Of a stretch of DNA of 64,000 nt, positions 23,164 through 36,126 are shown piece after piece. Under the pieces are notes generated by a model. That model made no database searches. It was not told the DNA's origin and saw only the letters and a program-made list of their open reading frames with translations. A program made the translations under genes and the position numbers. This DNA comes from Fomes fomentarius (Eukaryota > Basidiomycota > Agaricomycetes > Polyporales > Polyporaceae): the NCBI GenBank assembly GCA_022606135.1, contig JABYQN010000004.1, positions 2,604,001-2,668,000 on the forward strand, read 5' to 3'. The stretch's first letter is position 1; the number at the start of each line of letters is the position of its first letter.

Positions 23164-26100
23164 CTACGCCATCCCACCTAGTGCGCCATTCGGCGGGCCT
23201 CCCGAGCCATCCTGATTCCGCTGCATGAACGACTGCAGCATCTCATGGTTGATCGCCATGTTCCCACTTGGTGTCCTCCTATGCATCCCCGGCATCATCC
23301 CCTGCTGCTGTTGTTGTTGCTGCTGCTGCGGAGGCGCGCCCATCCCGAAATTCAAGCCCATATTCCCCATCCCGCCCATGTTCATGTTCCCGAGGTTCCC
23401 CATCCCGCCCGCACCCCCCATGTTCATACCCTTACCCATCTGCTGCAGGTTCGCCATCGCGCTCTGACCCTGCATCATGTTCTGCGCCTGCTGCTGGGGA
23501 TTCGACGGCCCCGCCGAGTTCTGCCCATGGTTCTGGTTCTGCGCCGCGAGTTGGCTAAGAAACGCCATGTTCGGGTTCGGTCTGCCGCCCGCGCCACCTG
23601 CACCTCCCATACCCTGCATCCAGGAGTTTGCGCCCATCGCCTGCTGCTGCTGCTGCTTCTGCTGAGCATGCATCTGTACCTGCGCTTGTGCCTGCGCCTG
23701 AGCTTGTGCCTGCTGCTGGGCTTGAGCCTTCGCGGCGGTTCGCTCCATGAGCATCCTGAACACCGCGTTTTTCTTTTCCGGCGGAAGTTGAATGAACTGG
23801 GCGAGCTGTTCGGGAGGCATTTGTTGCTGCAGCATCTGGAGTATATGGGGAGGAAAGCTGGGCGGGGCCGAGGACTGTACATGAGGGTTCGGTGTCTGCG
23901 TTGACGTGAGCGCTGGTAGGGACGGCGCTTGCGCGGGAGGCGCGGGAGTCGGAGCAGGGGGAACCGGCTTGGGTAATTCGGGCACGCCTCCGGGTAGCGG
24001 AAAGTACGCGGCGCAAAGCACATTCGCCCTTATGAAGAGGAGCATACGGTTTTCCATCACGCCGTCCACGCCCGACCATGCAGAGAGCGCGTACTGAAGT
24101 GCAATTGGTCAGTGAGCGTCATGGATTGCTGTTATGACGATACATGTTCGACGTACTACATTCTTCTCCGTCAAGAGCCTGATGAGCCCCCGGAAGTGTT
24201 CCTCATTCGCTCGCGCTTCATGCGGCGGAAGAAATGCGGAAGGCGGTTGGATGATCAGCGGAACATGCATGTGTGCCTTTTGCAACCACATGTTCAGCCC
24301 TTCCTGCGATACCGCATTGCCTTGCGATGGAGAAAGCGCCAAGGCTGTTGGCCAGCTTTCGGGGCGCCTATCGTGCTCAGTCAGTCACCGGCCCGCAAAT
24401 TGGGACTGAGAGACGCGTACATGACGGATGCATGTTCCTCCTTGCAGAGTATGATGACGCGGGTATGCACGTCCTTCTTCAGATGCGTCTCAGAATCAAA
24501 TCCACGCCACGAGAGCGTGCCGTGCCATTGTGTGCGCGTGGTCGTCGCGCTTGGACCCGGTACAGGTGGCCTGTTGTCCGTAGCCACGGATGAGTGCGGC
24601 ATCTGTTGCGGTAATCGGTTCTTCTGCTCGACCAATTTCTCCATCTGCTTGACCATGTCCTGTGTAACTTGCGGAGGTGCCGGAGGTTGCGTCGGGGCCT
24701 TGGCAGTAACAGTCTGGTTGGCAGCAAGTGCTGGCGGAGGCCGCCCTGATCCCGTATGGGTCTCCGTTTTCATCGGCGTAGCTAACGGCTGAGATGGTTC
24801 TGGCGGGTTTGCTACCGCTGGGGGCCCCAGTACAGGAGTGGGTTGTGTCGGAGGTCCAACGGTCAGTGGCCTGCCTTGACCTTGCGCTTGCGCCGCCTGC
24901 ACCTGAGCCCGCAGCTGCTGTTTGAACTGCTTCAGCCTCTCCGCGCGAGTCAGGACCTGAGCGCGCAACCCGTTCGCCTCTTCCATGCGCCCCTCTTTAT
25001 GCAGCTGCGCGACCTGTTCCATCTGCATACGCAACGACACCTCGGCCTGCTGTAGTTTCTCCTGTATGATCTGTCGTTTCTGGGGGTCGAAGAACGGCAC
25101 GGGCGTTAGCGTCTCGGTCATGGAACCCGGTGGTGCTGGTGCTGGTACTGCTGCTGGTGCTGATGTTGGTGCTGGCACTGCTGCTGGTGCTGATGCTGAT
25201 GCTGGGACTTGGGCCGGTGCTGCCGCTACTTGTGTTTGTGCTGGCGCGGCTGGTGATGATGACGGAAGGACAGAAGGTGGTGCTGCGGGCGCCACCGCGG
25301 GCGACTTCTGTGGTGGTGCCGTCTGCACCTTCGGACGCTTAGCAATCTCCGGGCTTCGCTCAGCCGCGGGGGCGTTGTTACTTGCGCGTTTAGTACCTGT
25401 CACTTTCGTCAGTACAGGTTTGAATCGGCACTTACGATCCGCCGACCAACTGACCTTTCTGCGGTTGCGGGAAGCCGCTCAGGTGGACGAAGTGGGACCC
25501 GCGTACGGTGAACCACGGCGTCTGCGCTGTTCCTATGGATGCCTGCGTGCGAGTGAGCAGCACGACTTTGAGCTGGCACAGGAACGTCTCGTACCGAGGC
25601 CTGGAATTCCGATAACCGAGGAATCTGTCTGAGTAGGATGCTATTGTAGTGAATGCCCCGCTATTCCGAAATGAGCTTGGACGCCACGGGCAAACGCTGC
25701 AGCACTAACCCTCCTAATCTCTGCGGGGAGCGTATCCCATGTTACAGCATCCATTGCTGGTGACATATTCCACATTGGTCGTTCAGCCGGATCCGGAGGT
25801 GTACTTGCGATATGGATCAAGAGACATTCGGCTTTCTGATGTATGTGAATTCGGTATACCGTGCATTTGGGTAGAGACGTACTTCAATAGACGGTTTGAA
25901 TGCGTCGAAAACCTACAGAGCGATCGATGAGTCCCCAGGTATATCGTAGGAGCATCGGGCAGACAAAGATCAGCATGCGCAGAGTCGCGACATAGCCAAA
26001 GCAGAGGTCCAACTCCAGCGCGATTTCGCAGGGCAGGTGGCCGAGATTTGCGCATGAGGCATACGAAAGACCTTCATGACGTGTCCTCTCCAGGCTTTTT

Positions 26101-26614
26101 GCCTCAGCAATGTGCAATCAAGTAACAAGAGGTTCATGTTCGACCAGCACAGAGCCAACTGTTGCGGACGTGTACGACGGAACGAACACCTCGAGAGAAC
26201 AGCAGGCACGACAGCTTGACGCAGACCAGACCACAAGACCAAGATCACGCAGCACTGCGCAACCTGCAGAGAGCTCCATTTACTCACCTCCAAAGCTGCC
26301 ACAATTCCCTCCAGCGTCGCCATCCCGTAGCTTCCCCCCGAACCTGTTTGCCCGACTCCCAGCTCGTGCGGCTCGCGCAATTTCTGCAGCACCTGCGGGG
26401 CGTTCATGACGAAGTGTTTCGCCACGATGGGTGTGGGCCTTGTATCTGCAGTCCCGTATGCGACGAAGCACATACGCCACTGCGTCGATGGTTGCTTTCC
26501 GTCCCCGAGACGTTGGATAAGTGGCATGAGGTATTCATCTTGAACTTGTGGCCACTGAGCAGCGAGTGCGAGGGACGTTTCGAGAACACAGATCACTAGA
26601 ATGTGCTCTGACAT
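23164..26614 (-). CDS. MED25: Mediator subunit 25-like protein (VWA + ACID-like + Gln-rich tail)
   Basis: The ATG at 26612-26614 starts a 109-codon exon with the beginning of a von Willebrand A-type domain (ILVICVLETSLALAAQWPQV, later GSYGMATLEGIVAALE). Downstream exons carry MDAVTWDTLPAEIRR (near 25700) and TPWFTVRGSHFVHLSGFP, as in fungal MED25 VWA regions. A long Ala/Pro-rich linker with EKLQQAEVSLRMQMEQVAQL coiled coil follows (24840-25400). Next is an ACID-like segment (QWHGTLSWRGFDSE, WPTALALS, HVPLIIQPPSAFLPP, RMLLFIRANVLCAAYF). The end is Gln-, Met- and Gly-rich to the stop at 23164. MED25 belongs to the Mediator complex, which links activators to RNA polymerase II; the ACID domain binds activators in animals. 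I estimate about 900 residues over at least six exons. The symbol rests on domain order, not on a database match. Confidence 0.8.
23295..23710. repeat. CAG/CTG-type trinucleotide tracts inside the MED25-like gene
   Basis: Interrupted ctg/ttg runs at about 23301-23332 and 23640-23720 encode poly-glutamine on the minus strand. A separate region (25130-25210) of ggtgctg units encodes an Ala/Pro repeat. Such tracts are prone to length variation. Confidence 0.8.
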
Positions 26615-27343
26615 GAAGAATCGCTTCCCAAGTAACAGTTATGGTGTATAGAAGCTGCCCTCGTACTTCAGGACGGCGAACCGTAATTTTGATGTAGTGT
26701 TGTCAGTGCTTTCTTGATCCTCGTACTGTCGTTGTCAATGTCGTTGTCGACTTATCAGATGAGGACTCAGAGGATAAGGCGGCTGAGTAGTGGTCGGTGG
26801 TGGTGAAGTGAATTAAGATGCGCAAGGCGTAGGCGCACAAGCGGATGTTCGGGCCGGCGCTTGACCAAGTTGTCTCGTCCCCCAGCTTTGCAATGAAGTA
26901 CGAGATATGATACACTGAGCAGATAGAAGCAAAAGTACATGATAGAAAGGATCCCTTCTCCGAGTCAATCTTCCGAAAACACCGTAGCTTGCTGGCATGA
27001 AGTCACGGGCCCGCTGACCCTCTTTCCGAAGCTTTTCAATAGCCTTGATGGATATCATCAATTCGAGCCCTCTGGCTCGCGCAATCGAGTGCTGTGGCGC
27101 TCCTATGAGGATGAGCCTGGTAGACTGTATGGAGTTGAATGAGGGATATGATGGAAATTGTTCGAGCACAGCTCAGGATGCACGGTGCACCGCAACTACA
27201 ACACATGCGTCGGAATCGATGCCGCCGCCCGAGAAGATCGCGATGTCGCGAGCGGCAAAGCCAAAGGAGACGCATGCCTAAGACCGAAGTTCTATTCGTT
27301 TACCACTCAATAAATTGAAGGATACAAGAAGAGTAGGAGGGAG
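26615..27343. other. Region upstream of the MED25-like gene; possible unassigned minus-strand ORF
   Basis: A minus-strand frame (27282 to 26813) reads like protein: an opening with AIFSGGGIDSDACVVVAVHRA, a stop-containing gap that could be a short intron, then a 118-codon ORF with ARGLELMISIKAIEKLRKEG. I recognise no family and see no good start or terminus. It may be a small hypothetical gene or 5' sequence of the MED25-like gene. Confidence 0.3.
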
Positions 27344-29638
27344 TTACACGGGGAGCATCGCCGCGTCCCGCAGGTTGGTACGACTAGTACTCACATCGGA
27401 TCCCGAGTAGGTTTGGGACTCTAATCTATTGTATACATCACTCGACGACCTCTTGATGTGTACGATTTCGTCAGTCGCGAATGTCATCTGTAGCCAAAAC
27501 GACAACTTCAATATCGAGAACAACCAGAAACGATACAGGTGGACCATGGCTCACCCTGTTGTCTGAGCGGACCAGCTGAGCATGGAACGAGGTTCCATCA
27601 CTAGAGCTCTGGAGACCTTCCGCTCGCGTTCTCATATCAGGTTGAGTGGCATCCACGCTGTCAACCGCTGTCGACCGGCGGAGATTGATCCTGGTCGCGA
27701 TGGCAGAATCGTGAGCGGAGTGAGCCGCATAGCCTCATTGTATAATATTAGGAAGGGGCTCACGCGGCCAAAATGCTATTCGTCCATACTGGGGTAAAGT
27801 TTAATTCTTGTTGGCTCAAAATCATGAGGATGGCACTAACATTTTGTCAGGATGGCATCAATCCCAATATATATCATGTTCTCGGGATAGACGGTGGACT
27901 GTGCGTACATGCCATTGTGAGTATGCATCGGTGAAGGAGTTATACACAGAGAACTCACGAATACCACCGTGAGGATAGCAAATATACTAGACAGAAGGAA
28001 AGAATCACGCCACTGTCAGCAGATGGGCCTGCACAGAAGCTCGCTCCGCTCACGTTGTTATCAAACCTAGTGAGATCACGTCAGAAAATGCATCACCGTT
28101 ATACGGCGATGCACGTACCAGTTGCCATAGTATACGCCGTGAGCTTATCCAGAAGCGAGTTCGTCCTAGATGCGCGGATGCAATGAGTCAGACACATGAC
28201 AGATAGGGGGGAGAATGTGAAACCTACCCCTCAAAATCAGACCGTTTCCCTCGTAGGAAGATGATGAGGATCGTGGTCAGTGAACAATCGACGACCATCC
28301 CGATCCCGAAGGCGGCGGTGATACACCACTGCCCATGAGATGTGAGGTTCTATCCGTCTGCCTGCAACGCGCACACTCACAGTCCACTTCTCGAACGCGT
28401 AGAAGTTCAGAACCACGGAGCTGTGGACAACCAGTCAGGGTGCGGTGCATCAGCCGCAGATCTTGTGCACGCACGCTTTGTATGTGGCGACTGCGTCCGC
28501 GACAGGTGAGACGGATGAACCTGAAAGATGAATGATTGGACATACCGCCAGCGAACGCTGCAATGAAGTCAGTTGCCGTCCAACATAGAAGAGATGCGCA
28601 GACGAACCGAGTTCTCCCAGAAGCAGCACAGCCTGATGATGCCCTCAAATTAGCACACATGGACTAGTCCACGCGTTGGTTGAAGGACGTACTATAAACC
28701 AGATGAACAGCCTGTAACGCTTGTCCACTATGGCAAGAGTCAACAGCTCAGTCGATCACTATAACCACTACAGGCGCACCTTTGTAGATGCGGTGCGCTA
28801 GGAACCTGTGTAGATAGCGTCAGTAATGCGGCTTCCCTGTGCCTGTAATCACTCAACCCACGCTTGACACGCGAAGATCGTGATTGCCTGTCTCATGATG
28901 AGCATCCTCATCGGCATATCGTACATCCCGCATACTGCGCGAGCACATACCGTCACCATACACAATGCCTTGATAAGATATTCAGACAACTATGCGAGCT
29001 TCCCAAGTAAGGATGAACATACCCGCAGGGACCTGATATGCGCGTTAGTATCGCGTCCCGAGACCAGATGATGTTCAAGAAGAACATACTCACCATATGT
29101 CTGTACTCAGCAATACAAGTGGGTTCAAGTAGTTGACGACGAGTCTGTTGTAGCTTTCTCTTTGTTACTATAGTAAGCTTGACAGTGTGATATTCACGAC
29201 TTACCACCAATGCGTATACACCACTGTATGCAACGTATCCATGACGCTTGCGAAGCGTCAATCAAGGATGAACACCGCAAGCGTGGTAAGGTACTCACAC
29301 CAGCGAGCAAACCTGAGTGGAGGTGAGTGAAGATGTACACGTTTTTGTTATCAGGCGACTCACATAGCCTTTTCGGGACCATGTATCATTGCTATGAATA
29401 ACGAAGTATCGATACACTTGATTGAGTGAAATTCCAAATAGTCTGGAGGTCATGAGCATCAGCCTCGGCGGGCAGTGTTTAGTACAAGGATCATTGAAGA
29501 CACTTACATGAGCGAAAGGAATGTCCCAAGAAGGGTCGCTCCATATGTATTGTCCAACTTCGGGACCAGCTGTAGCAATAGCATATCAGCTGGAGTGCCG
29601 TCCGCTGTCGCGTTCGTCTGTAAAGAAAGGAGTGACAT
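27344..29638 (-). CDS. DUF6534-type membrane protein (gene J)
   Basis: The ATG at 29636-29638 (MSLLSLQTNATADGTP) leads to KLDNTYGATLLGTFLSLM and a GTAAGTG donor. LFGISLNQVYRYF follows with HSNDTWSRKGYV. Then come MDTLHTVVYTHW and LVVNYLNPLVLLSTDIW on separate exons. The helix near 28210-28310 ends ILIIFLRGKRSDFEG instead of SRTGFKR, and NSLLDKLTAYTMATG follows near 28110-28150. The tail starts INLRRST and, after one intron, ends in NLRDAAMLPV at 27344. Replacement of the usual RTGF loop by KRSDF is shared in spirit with genes B and E, so this loop tolerates change. Tandem in direction with the MED25-like gene. Confidence 0.8.
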
Positions 29639-31161
29639 AGAAGGGATGAAAGAAACAAGAAGAGGCGAGGCAAAGCAGAAGCCGGGTCCTCAGTCCCACA
29701 TTCCCTGCACTGAGACATAAGTACTCGAAAGCGCGTCCGGGTGGTCGCCCAGGGAGCTTCTAACGACCGCCCAAACCCGTCAATTGTTGATGCGATGTTA
29801 CGCACGAGTGGCATATCACACTCCCACAAGGCAGAGTGAGGCTGTGATCGAACTTCCGATGTACCTCAGGAGCGAAGCCAGCGTTGCGTATGGCTGCCGG
29901 TTGTGTGCACGAGTACTAGTTCCCAGCCGGGGGTGAAATTTTCGACGCTGTCCCATTTACATGTGTGCCCACCGATCGGATGATCACTGTGGGTCAAAGA
30001 CGCGTCCTTCCATAAGTTTTACGGTCTATATGAGGTCCTGATATTCGTAACTGAGCTGCGATGATAGCACCGTTCACTCCTTCCATCCATGTAGCCTTCG
30101 CATTCAACTAGGAAACTAGCGAAGTGAATTTGAGAGAGTTGTGGGTACACTAACACAGTAGTTATGTTGTCTGCGCCCCCATGAATCTAGAACTCACCTT
30201 GGTGGTCGCCTTCCGTGCCGTGGTGCAACATGTCGGATCTGGAAGAGAACTTCATGCTGTTCGAGGTTCGAGAGATGGAAACATAAGCGCCCAAATGATT
30301 TAGGGCAGGGCTCTGTGGCTACAAGCTGGCGCCCAGCACCTCTTCCCAGAAATCTTGGAGAAATGGTGGGCAGCTCGGTTTCACAAGCATCGCTGGGTCT
30401 TATTGACATGGACAAGCCTGACTTACCTCCCCTGAAAAGGCCTTCGAGGCCATCTCTGCGTGTAAGTGACTTATCCCAGGCCCTCCGCGTGAAACTTTCG
30501 ATTTCAATTCTCCATCTCCTATCCCTTTCCTAACCCCGGGGCCCACAAAGGATGCAATATTTGCAGTGATTCACTTATTCAATAGTGTTCACTCATACAA
30601 ACATACACTATGCAACTTGAACATGCTTTCCTCGCCACCCTTGTCATGGAGTAAGTTTGTATTGGCCGCGCCACCCAACAGAATCGTGATGGAAGTCGTG
30701 TTACCTTCGAGCGGGAGACATCTGGACGCTGACTTCAATGACACCGGATTGACTCGCAACATACGGGCACGCGGATCCCGGAATGCCTAGTTTGTGGACC
30801 TCGCAAAGCTGTAGTCTATCTAGGCTTCTCCATGACATCCTCATGTGGCGAGTGTGATTCAAATCCGTGGCTGATGTCAGAGGCGTTGATAGATTTACTT
30901 TTTTGCAGAGTCGGAATTTCTGTTTGCTTTATGCAACTATGGAAGCGCCGTGGATGAAGGCCGCCAAAGAACACCTGTCAATGTCGATACCTGACGGGCG
31001 CCGAGTTGCTGCCATGAGAGAGAAACTCAGAGGACACCCTGCGACATCGGGTGTGAGACTGCTCTGACAGCTTGTGGGGAGTATATATGTAGGTCGCATC
31101 TACTGCCGACGCGGCTCTTTTCTCGTCGCTCTACCCTTCCCCAGTTGCACTTCGCGCTACC
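29639..31161. other. Divergent intergenic region between genes J and L
   Basis: No gene recognised. Plus-strand ORFs at 30315-30533, 30566-30790 and 30867-31067 and a minus ORF at 30194-30415 share no known domain and lack splice-linked partners. Confidence 0.45.
31082..31088 (+). promoter_or_regulatory. TATA-like box of gene L
   Basis: TATATAT lies about 75-80 nt upstream of the ATG at 31162, and a pyrimidine-rich leader separates them. Confidence 0.5.
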
Positions 31162-33266
31162 ATGCATTTTGACGACACGCTAGGCGCGGGCTACCTAGGG
31201 AGTCTCTTTGCTGCAGGGTGAGCATAGTGTTGTCTATATCCTGCACCAGTACCTCAGGCTCATATTATGGCAGACTCTTTGGAATAACCTGTCTACAGAC
31301 GTTTGTATACTATCAGCATAGTGCACATGATAGTCATATTCTCAAATTCATGGTGAGTAATATAATCAGCTTGAGACTGAATCTGACCCATAACCGCGTC
31401 TACAGGTCGCTACTCTCTTGTAAGCACAGCCATTCTGTTCATCGTCGTCTGTCATACCGTCACCAATGTCATCCTATAGCATGTTGGATTGTGTGCACAT
31501 GGCCTCCATCGCTCATACCATGTACTGGTACATTCTGAAAACCCCATTCGCGGCTGTTGTCGTGGCACTGACGGCCATACAGGTACATGGTCACTAATTT
31601 TACCGACTCATCAGCACTCAACGGCATTCCATGGTGAGTGCATCCTCGAGGTTAAGCTGTGGTATAGCTCTCAATTCTTTCCTACTGAGTCCTGCTAGGA
31701 GTCTTGCCGTGAGTAAGAGCATTACAATGCGAGGACGCTATAAGCTTATTGCACACAATGTGTCTCTTTCAGACTCTTATTCTACTGACTGTGAGTGATG
31801 CACCCAGAGTTAGTAATTCTTGCTAATCACTGAAAATGGAAATGGATATATCTAATCCTAGATTACGAGTGACACCGTAGTACGGTCGTAAGTCGTCATA
31901 CTCTCCGACAGTCAGACCACGACTCGACATCACTTTCTTTTGCTGAGATTCTTCACATACCGAGTATGGATACGTAAGACATTCTGCTATTGAACCTCAT
32001 GGGATGCGCACTGACTGGAGACACCATGCTGGATGTTTATGACAGTCAGCGGCAGAAATCGCACGCTGTGCGCTATCCTGGTGTGTATGATCTGCAATTG
32101 ATTATGCTAAGATCCTGATGCCTTATTTTGCAGACTTTCTTCCTATTCATTGTCTACGGTTAGTGATAGTAAGATATAGGTGTCATACGACCTCCTGACG
32201 ATGTATTGGTATCAGTCTTTGGACTGAGTACGAAACAATTCACTCGATGTAAAATTCTTGCAGACACTGACTTGATTCCCGGAATCTCAGTCATTGCGAT
32301 ATTGGGGTACGTCGACCATTATCGTTGAATTTCACGGCAGCTAAGGGGCTGTGATCAGCTTCCGCGTCTCCACCTGGGAGCAAGCCGCAAAGTTCATAGT
32401 AAGCAGGCACACGCTCGCCGATTGTCACCAGCCTCCCTCAAAGCAATCAAGTGGACAATGTACATTAACATGTCTTTGGTTGTGTTTACTAATGCGTTGA
32501 TTGCTGGGACACTGTGCTACTACCTCCATCGAAGTCGATCAACAATCAGCGATAGGTCCCTCGAAATCTCGCTTCAGGCCCACTCTTCATCGATCTGACT
32601 GCTTTCCCAGGACGAACTACCTACTCAATGTCCTCATACGATACACAATCAATACTGGAGTGGCTACAAGGTACGTATACATGATATCTTCCGCCATTCA
32701 ATACCATAACGTCGTTCATGATAGTGCCGTGATGCTGGTGTGCATGATAACTGTGAGAGCTTAAGGACCATCTACAATCATTTGCATGCACTCATTGAGT
32801 CACTTGATATACCATCAGTATGTCGCCATGCCGCGGAACTTCGTGTACATAGGCGGTGAGCCCCTCCCTTCCTGATCGGCTGATCCTGGCTCACGGCACT
32901 GTCCCAACGTGCAGTGTACTTCACCTTGAGCAAGTGTGAGTCGTACGTGACATTACGCCGTGCGATTCCAATCCTCATGTATCCTTCAGTCTACCTAAAC
33001 GCACTCCTCGCAACGTAAGCCTTTCTTATATACTATAGGACACATCGAACGCTCACTCGATGCCAGGCTTAATGCTCGCGAGAAGATCAGACGGGATGGA
33101 TCCGCCGATAACAGTACAACAATCATATTCACGAGTACGACCGGACACCTGACAGAGCCTGAAGGGTCTGTAACCCGACACAGTACGCTACTCGGTCCAG
33201 CGGTGAGTCCTTTGCCTCTATTCACTCATGTACATGCACCGGTAGCCTTCTGAACCTGGTCCCTGA
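31162..33266 (+). CDS. DUF6534-type membrane protein, divergent subfamily (gene L)
   Basis: Nearly every exon can be read. The ATG at 31162 begins MH, then FDDTLGAGYLGSLFAAG. LFGITCLQTFVYY follows, then MLDCVHMASIAHTMYWYI. Small exons give TFFLFIVYG and FRVSTWEQAAKF. The 32440-32570 exon ends LIAGTLCYYLHRSRSTIS, then RTNYLLNVLIRYTINTG, a short SAVMLVCMITVR exon, YVAMPRNFVYIG, VYFTLSK, VYLNALLAT and a tail starting LNAREKI. The tail ends at 33253 if unspliced, or at 33266 if a GTGAGT...TAG intron (33208-33245) is removed. The GAGYLGSL start and VYFTLSK exon set this gene and pseudogene Q apart from the other members. Roughly twelve introns, all short. Confidence 0.82.
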
Positions 33267-33924
33267 AGGTGCGCATCCATGTCGGCGTTGAGAGGGAGTC
33301 TTTCAAGCTATAATGTATAACGCTCAGCCTACTAAGTCATTTTACTATTCATTTACATCTTGGAGATGTGGAGCCGCGTCACATCATCAGTCCCCAGTCG
33401 GCGCTCATCCACCTACTTTGTAATAACATAATCCTTACCTGAGCGTGCAGTATAAGTGTGGCCTGGGTGTGAGAATGCTGGATTTTGATGCGAGATCTTC
33501 GGTCTCTGTCATACTCATTTGTGACACCTTGGCATAGCCCTAGCGGAGAGTATCGATTCACTTGACACTAGGGCCAGGTGACGGTTGGAAGACATTGTAT
33601 TGCGCGCAGAGTTGCGGCTCTGCAACCTGCCCGCCGGAAATATGTCTATCTAGTGAAGGGTCGGAAAATCGGAAACGAAGAGGAAGAGGTCGAAAGCATT
33701 TATTGGGACAAGTCGGAGAATGTTTGGAGGGACGATTGTAAACATGTGTGACGCGCTTAACTTCAAGTTTCAAGGCGTAGCCTTGTGGAAACACCTCACC
33801 ATCAGGAGCGGGGCTCATACGGACCGTGCGATTGGGCATAGATAGGACGCCTTACGATAGTACATACATGAATAGGCTCCCCTGACTCTCGATACATAAG
33901 TCCGTGCCTTGTTGCCCCTGGTGA
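33267..33924. other. Convergent intergenic region, genes L and M
   Basis: The 3' ends of genes L (plus) and M (minus) face each other here. No gene, repeat or terminator is distinct. Confidence 0.5.
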
Positions 33925-36126
33925 TTATACACATCCTTCCGTGATGAGTGTCTTGGAGCCCTTCTGACCGGATATGGAGAGCAAGTCATTGTCAGACTCT
34001 AGACGAGACTGCTCTCGAGTCAGGTCCAGTGTGGCATGCAACTGAAGTCCATCAGCTTTGAGCCAGTAGGGACAAATTGGAAGAAAGCTCACCTGTTGGA
34101 GCTGGTGCTCCTCTGGCTCTCGTCTGGAAGAGAACGAGCTCATATGGACTCCCCGAGGTGACCTCACGACAGTGCCAAAGATGTCACCCGTAGTCTTGCC
34201 GAGTTGTCCTTGTTCAGCGACAATCTGACGCGAATTGAGCCTAGATGTAGTGATGATGAAGAGTGGCCATCTAGTGCTTGTGTCTCGAAAAGCTTACGCT
34301 GCAAGCAGAGAGTTGGCATAAACTGCTGGGCGACTCGTTGTCAGCAATGATGGAGATCGTCTCAGACTCAAGTCACTGATGACATACGACGGCTCGCGAC
34401 CAAGTCGACTGCAACATAAGTGAAACTTTGCGGAAGTACCGCGCCCTGAGCCAAAGTCAGGTACTTGTTGAGGCAGTAGTAGAGGCTCAACGTACGCATA
34501 TGAGGCACATGAGGTTGAATGCGCTAAAGCCCACCAAGGTTATTCAGACCTACAGACCATAGCAAGAAAAACCATGCCTACCTAATCAACAGCCCTTGAC
34601 TGAGAGTTCAGCCAACCGCCTGGTGAGAAAGTGGTAGCACACGTACCGGTGTTGATTGAATACATGATGAGAGTATGAATCATTGAGTCAGTCCTGATTC
34701 GTTATCTGTAAATCTCGACATGGACAATACCAGCCAAAAGGTCATACCTCTTGATGCCAGTGCGGCTCTTACGGAGCGAGTATATCAGAACCGTAGTCAA
34801 AACCAAGTCCACTGCTGTTGCGATTGCGTTGCGGGATGACACTAGCCACTGGTGAGAAGTCCTGTGAGCTGAAATGGCACTGTACTATGATGACAGGCTT
34901 GATGCAGGGGCGGGAAGCGTACCGCATATTTGAGCGCATCATCTAGCCTTGGAGCAAGGAATCTGATTTGCACTCAGCTCTTGGTCTGATGAGACACGGA
35001 AACAAACGCTTGACTTACATCTCCACGGTACATGCTATACAGTATTAGTCTAGTCACATGTGTGAAGGTCACCACCCAACTTACCAATCGGAAACGCTGC
35101 AGGGTCACACAGTGCGTCAGATAGTACCTCACAGCTCAGATGTATGGCCTCTTACCAAGTTCCGCGAACATGAGAGAGACCTATAATGGGAGGATATTTA
35201 GCCTGTAATCACATATCTCGGCTGGAAGACACACGAACCGCGGCATAAACAATGAATCGGTATTGCCGCCCAACTTGAGCAATGATCCCATCAGCGATAT
35301 GACCCGGCAGTAATGAGTAGTCGATATACCCAACCAAACTCGACGGGCGAAGAATATCTGGCACGTCAGAGCGACGCTAGCCTGTATAAAGCCAGAAGAT
35401 CGATATTAGTTCTGTCCTCTCAGTCGCTATCCCACATATCAAGCTTGTACTCACTGGAAACACTGCAAGAAGCTGTTTGAAACCAGTGTGAGACGGCCAT
35501 AAAAGCAGCCCTAGAGCTAGCGTAATGCTTACTGCGAATGACCTAGAAGAGAGTAATGTGTCAGGAAAAATGAGAATACGGCTCAACATCGGTAGGAGAC
35601 TTACCAGTAGATCGCACGCTCCAGGTCGGTATTTGAGTAGTTCGTAATAAGGAGGTTGTAACTGGTAGGAGAATTTCGGTCTCAAACTGTGTGTCCTATT
35701 GTTCGGGTAGATAAAACTCACCATGCGTCTATATTCAGCCCGGTGACGATCGTCTCGAGAACACTGGCGGCAAATTTCGTGCTTCAGGTATGCAACACCA
35801 AGCACAGTAGTCATCACATACAGTGTCGTTATCACCTGTGTCATCATGCAGTCAATCTCCCAGTTGAGCAGTCCTCGGTAGTCACATACCAGTGCCTTCA
35901 GCCACAGAGCGTCTGCTGAATATGAACGGAAATATCCAAATGCTTGGTGCACTACGACACCATAGAGCCTGTTGCCCAAGTGAGTAGCGGCTATACAGGT
36001 ACTGTAGGTGTTGACGTACATCAAAGCACAGAATGTTCCGATGAGGAATGCGCCATAGGTGGCACTCAACGAAGGGTGTGTTGGAGTCGTGTCCCTGGTG
36101 AGTCTTGAGCGTGCGATATATTCCAT
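33925..36126 (-). CDS. DUF6534-type membrane protein (gene M)
   Basis: The ATG at 36124-36126 (MEYIARSRLTRDTTPTHP) precedes SLSATYGAFLIGTFCALM, a 51-nt intron, and LYGVVVHQAFGYF with YSADALWLKAL. The first introns lack in-frame stops, so an unspliced frame of 296 codons runs from 36267 to 35377; the spliced reading fits the family far better. Further down are LIYSLRKSRTGIKR (near 34770-34830) and DSMIHTLIMYSINTG (34640-34690). The tail starts LNSRQIV (near 34240), continues through SSFSSRREPEEHQLQQ and, after one intron, ends in TLITEGCV at 33925. An upstream in-frame ATG at 36267 exists but would add sequence the relatives lack. Confidence 0.8.

Noticed and set aside
23245..23904. 219-codon plus-strand Leu/His/Arg-rich ORF
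   Set aside because: Mirror image of the Gln-rich coding repeats of the MED25-like gene; low-complexity shadow.
27195..27240. SGGGIDS as a PP-loop ATPase (asparagine synthase or NAD synthase) motif
   Set aside because: The spacing has an extra Gly and none of the other parts of those enzymes is nearby.
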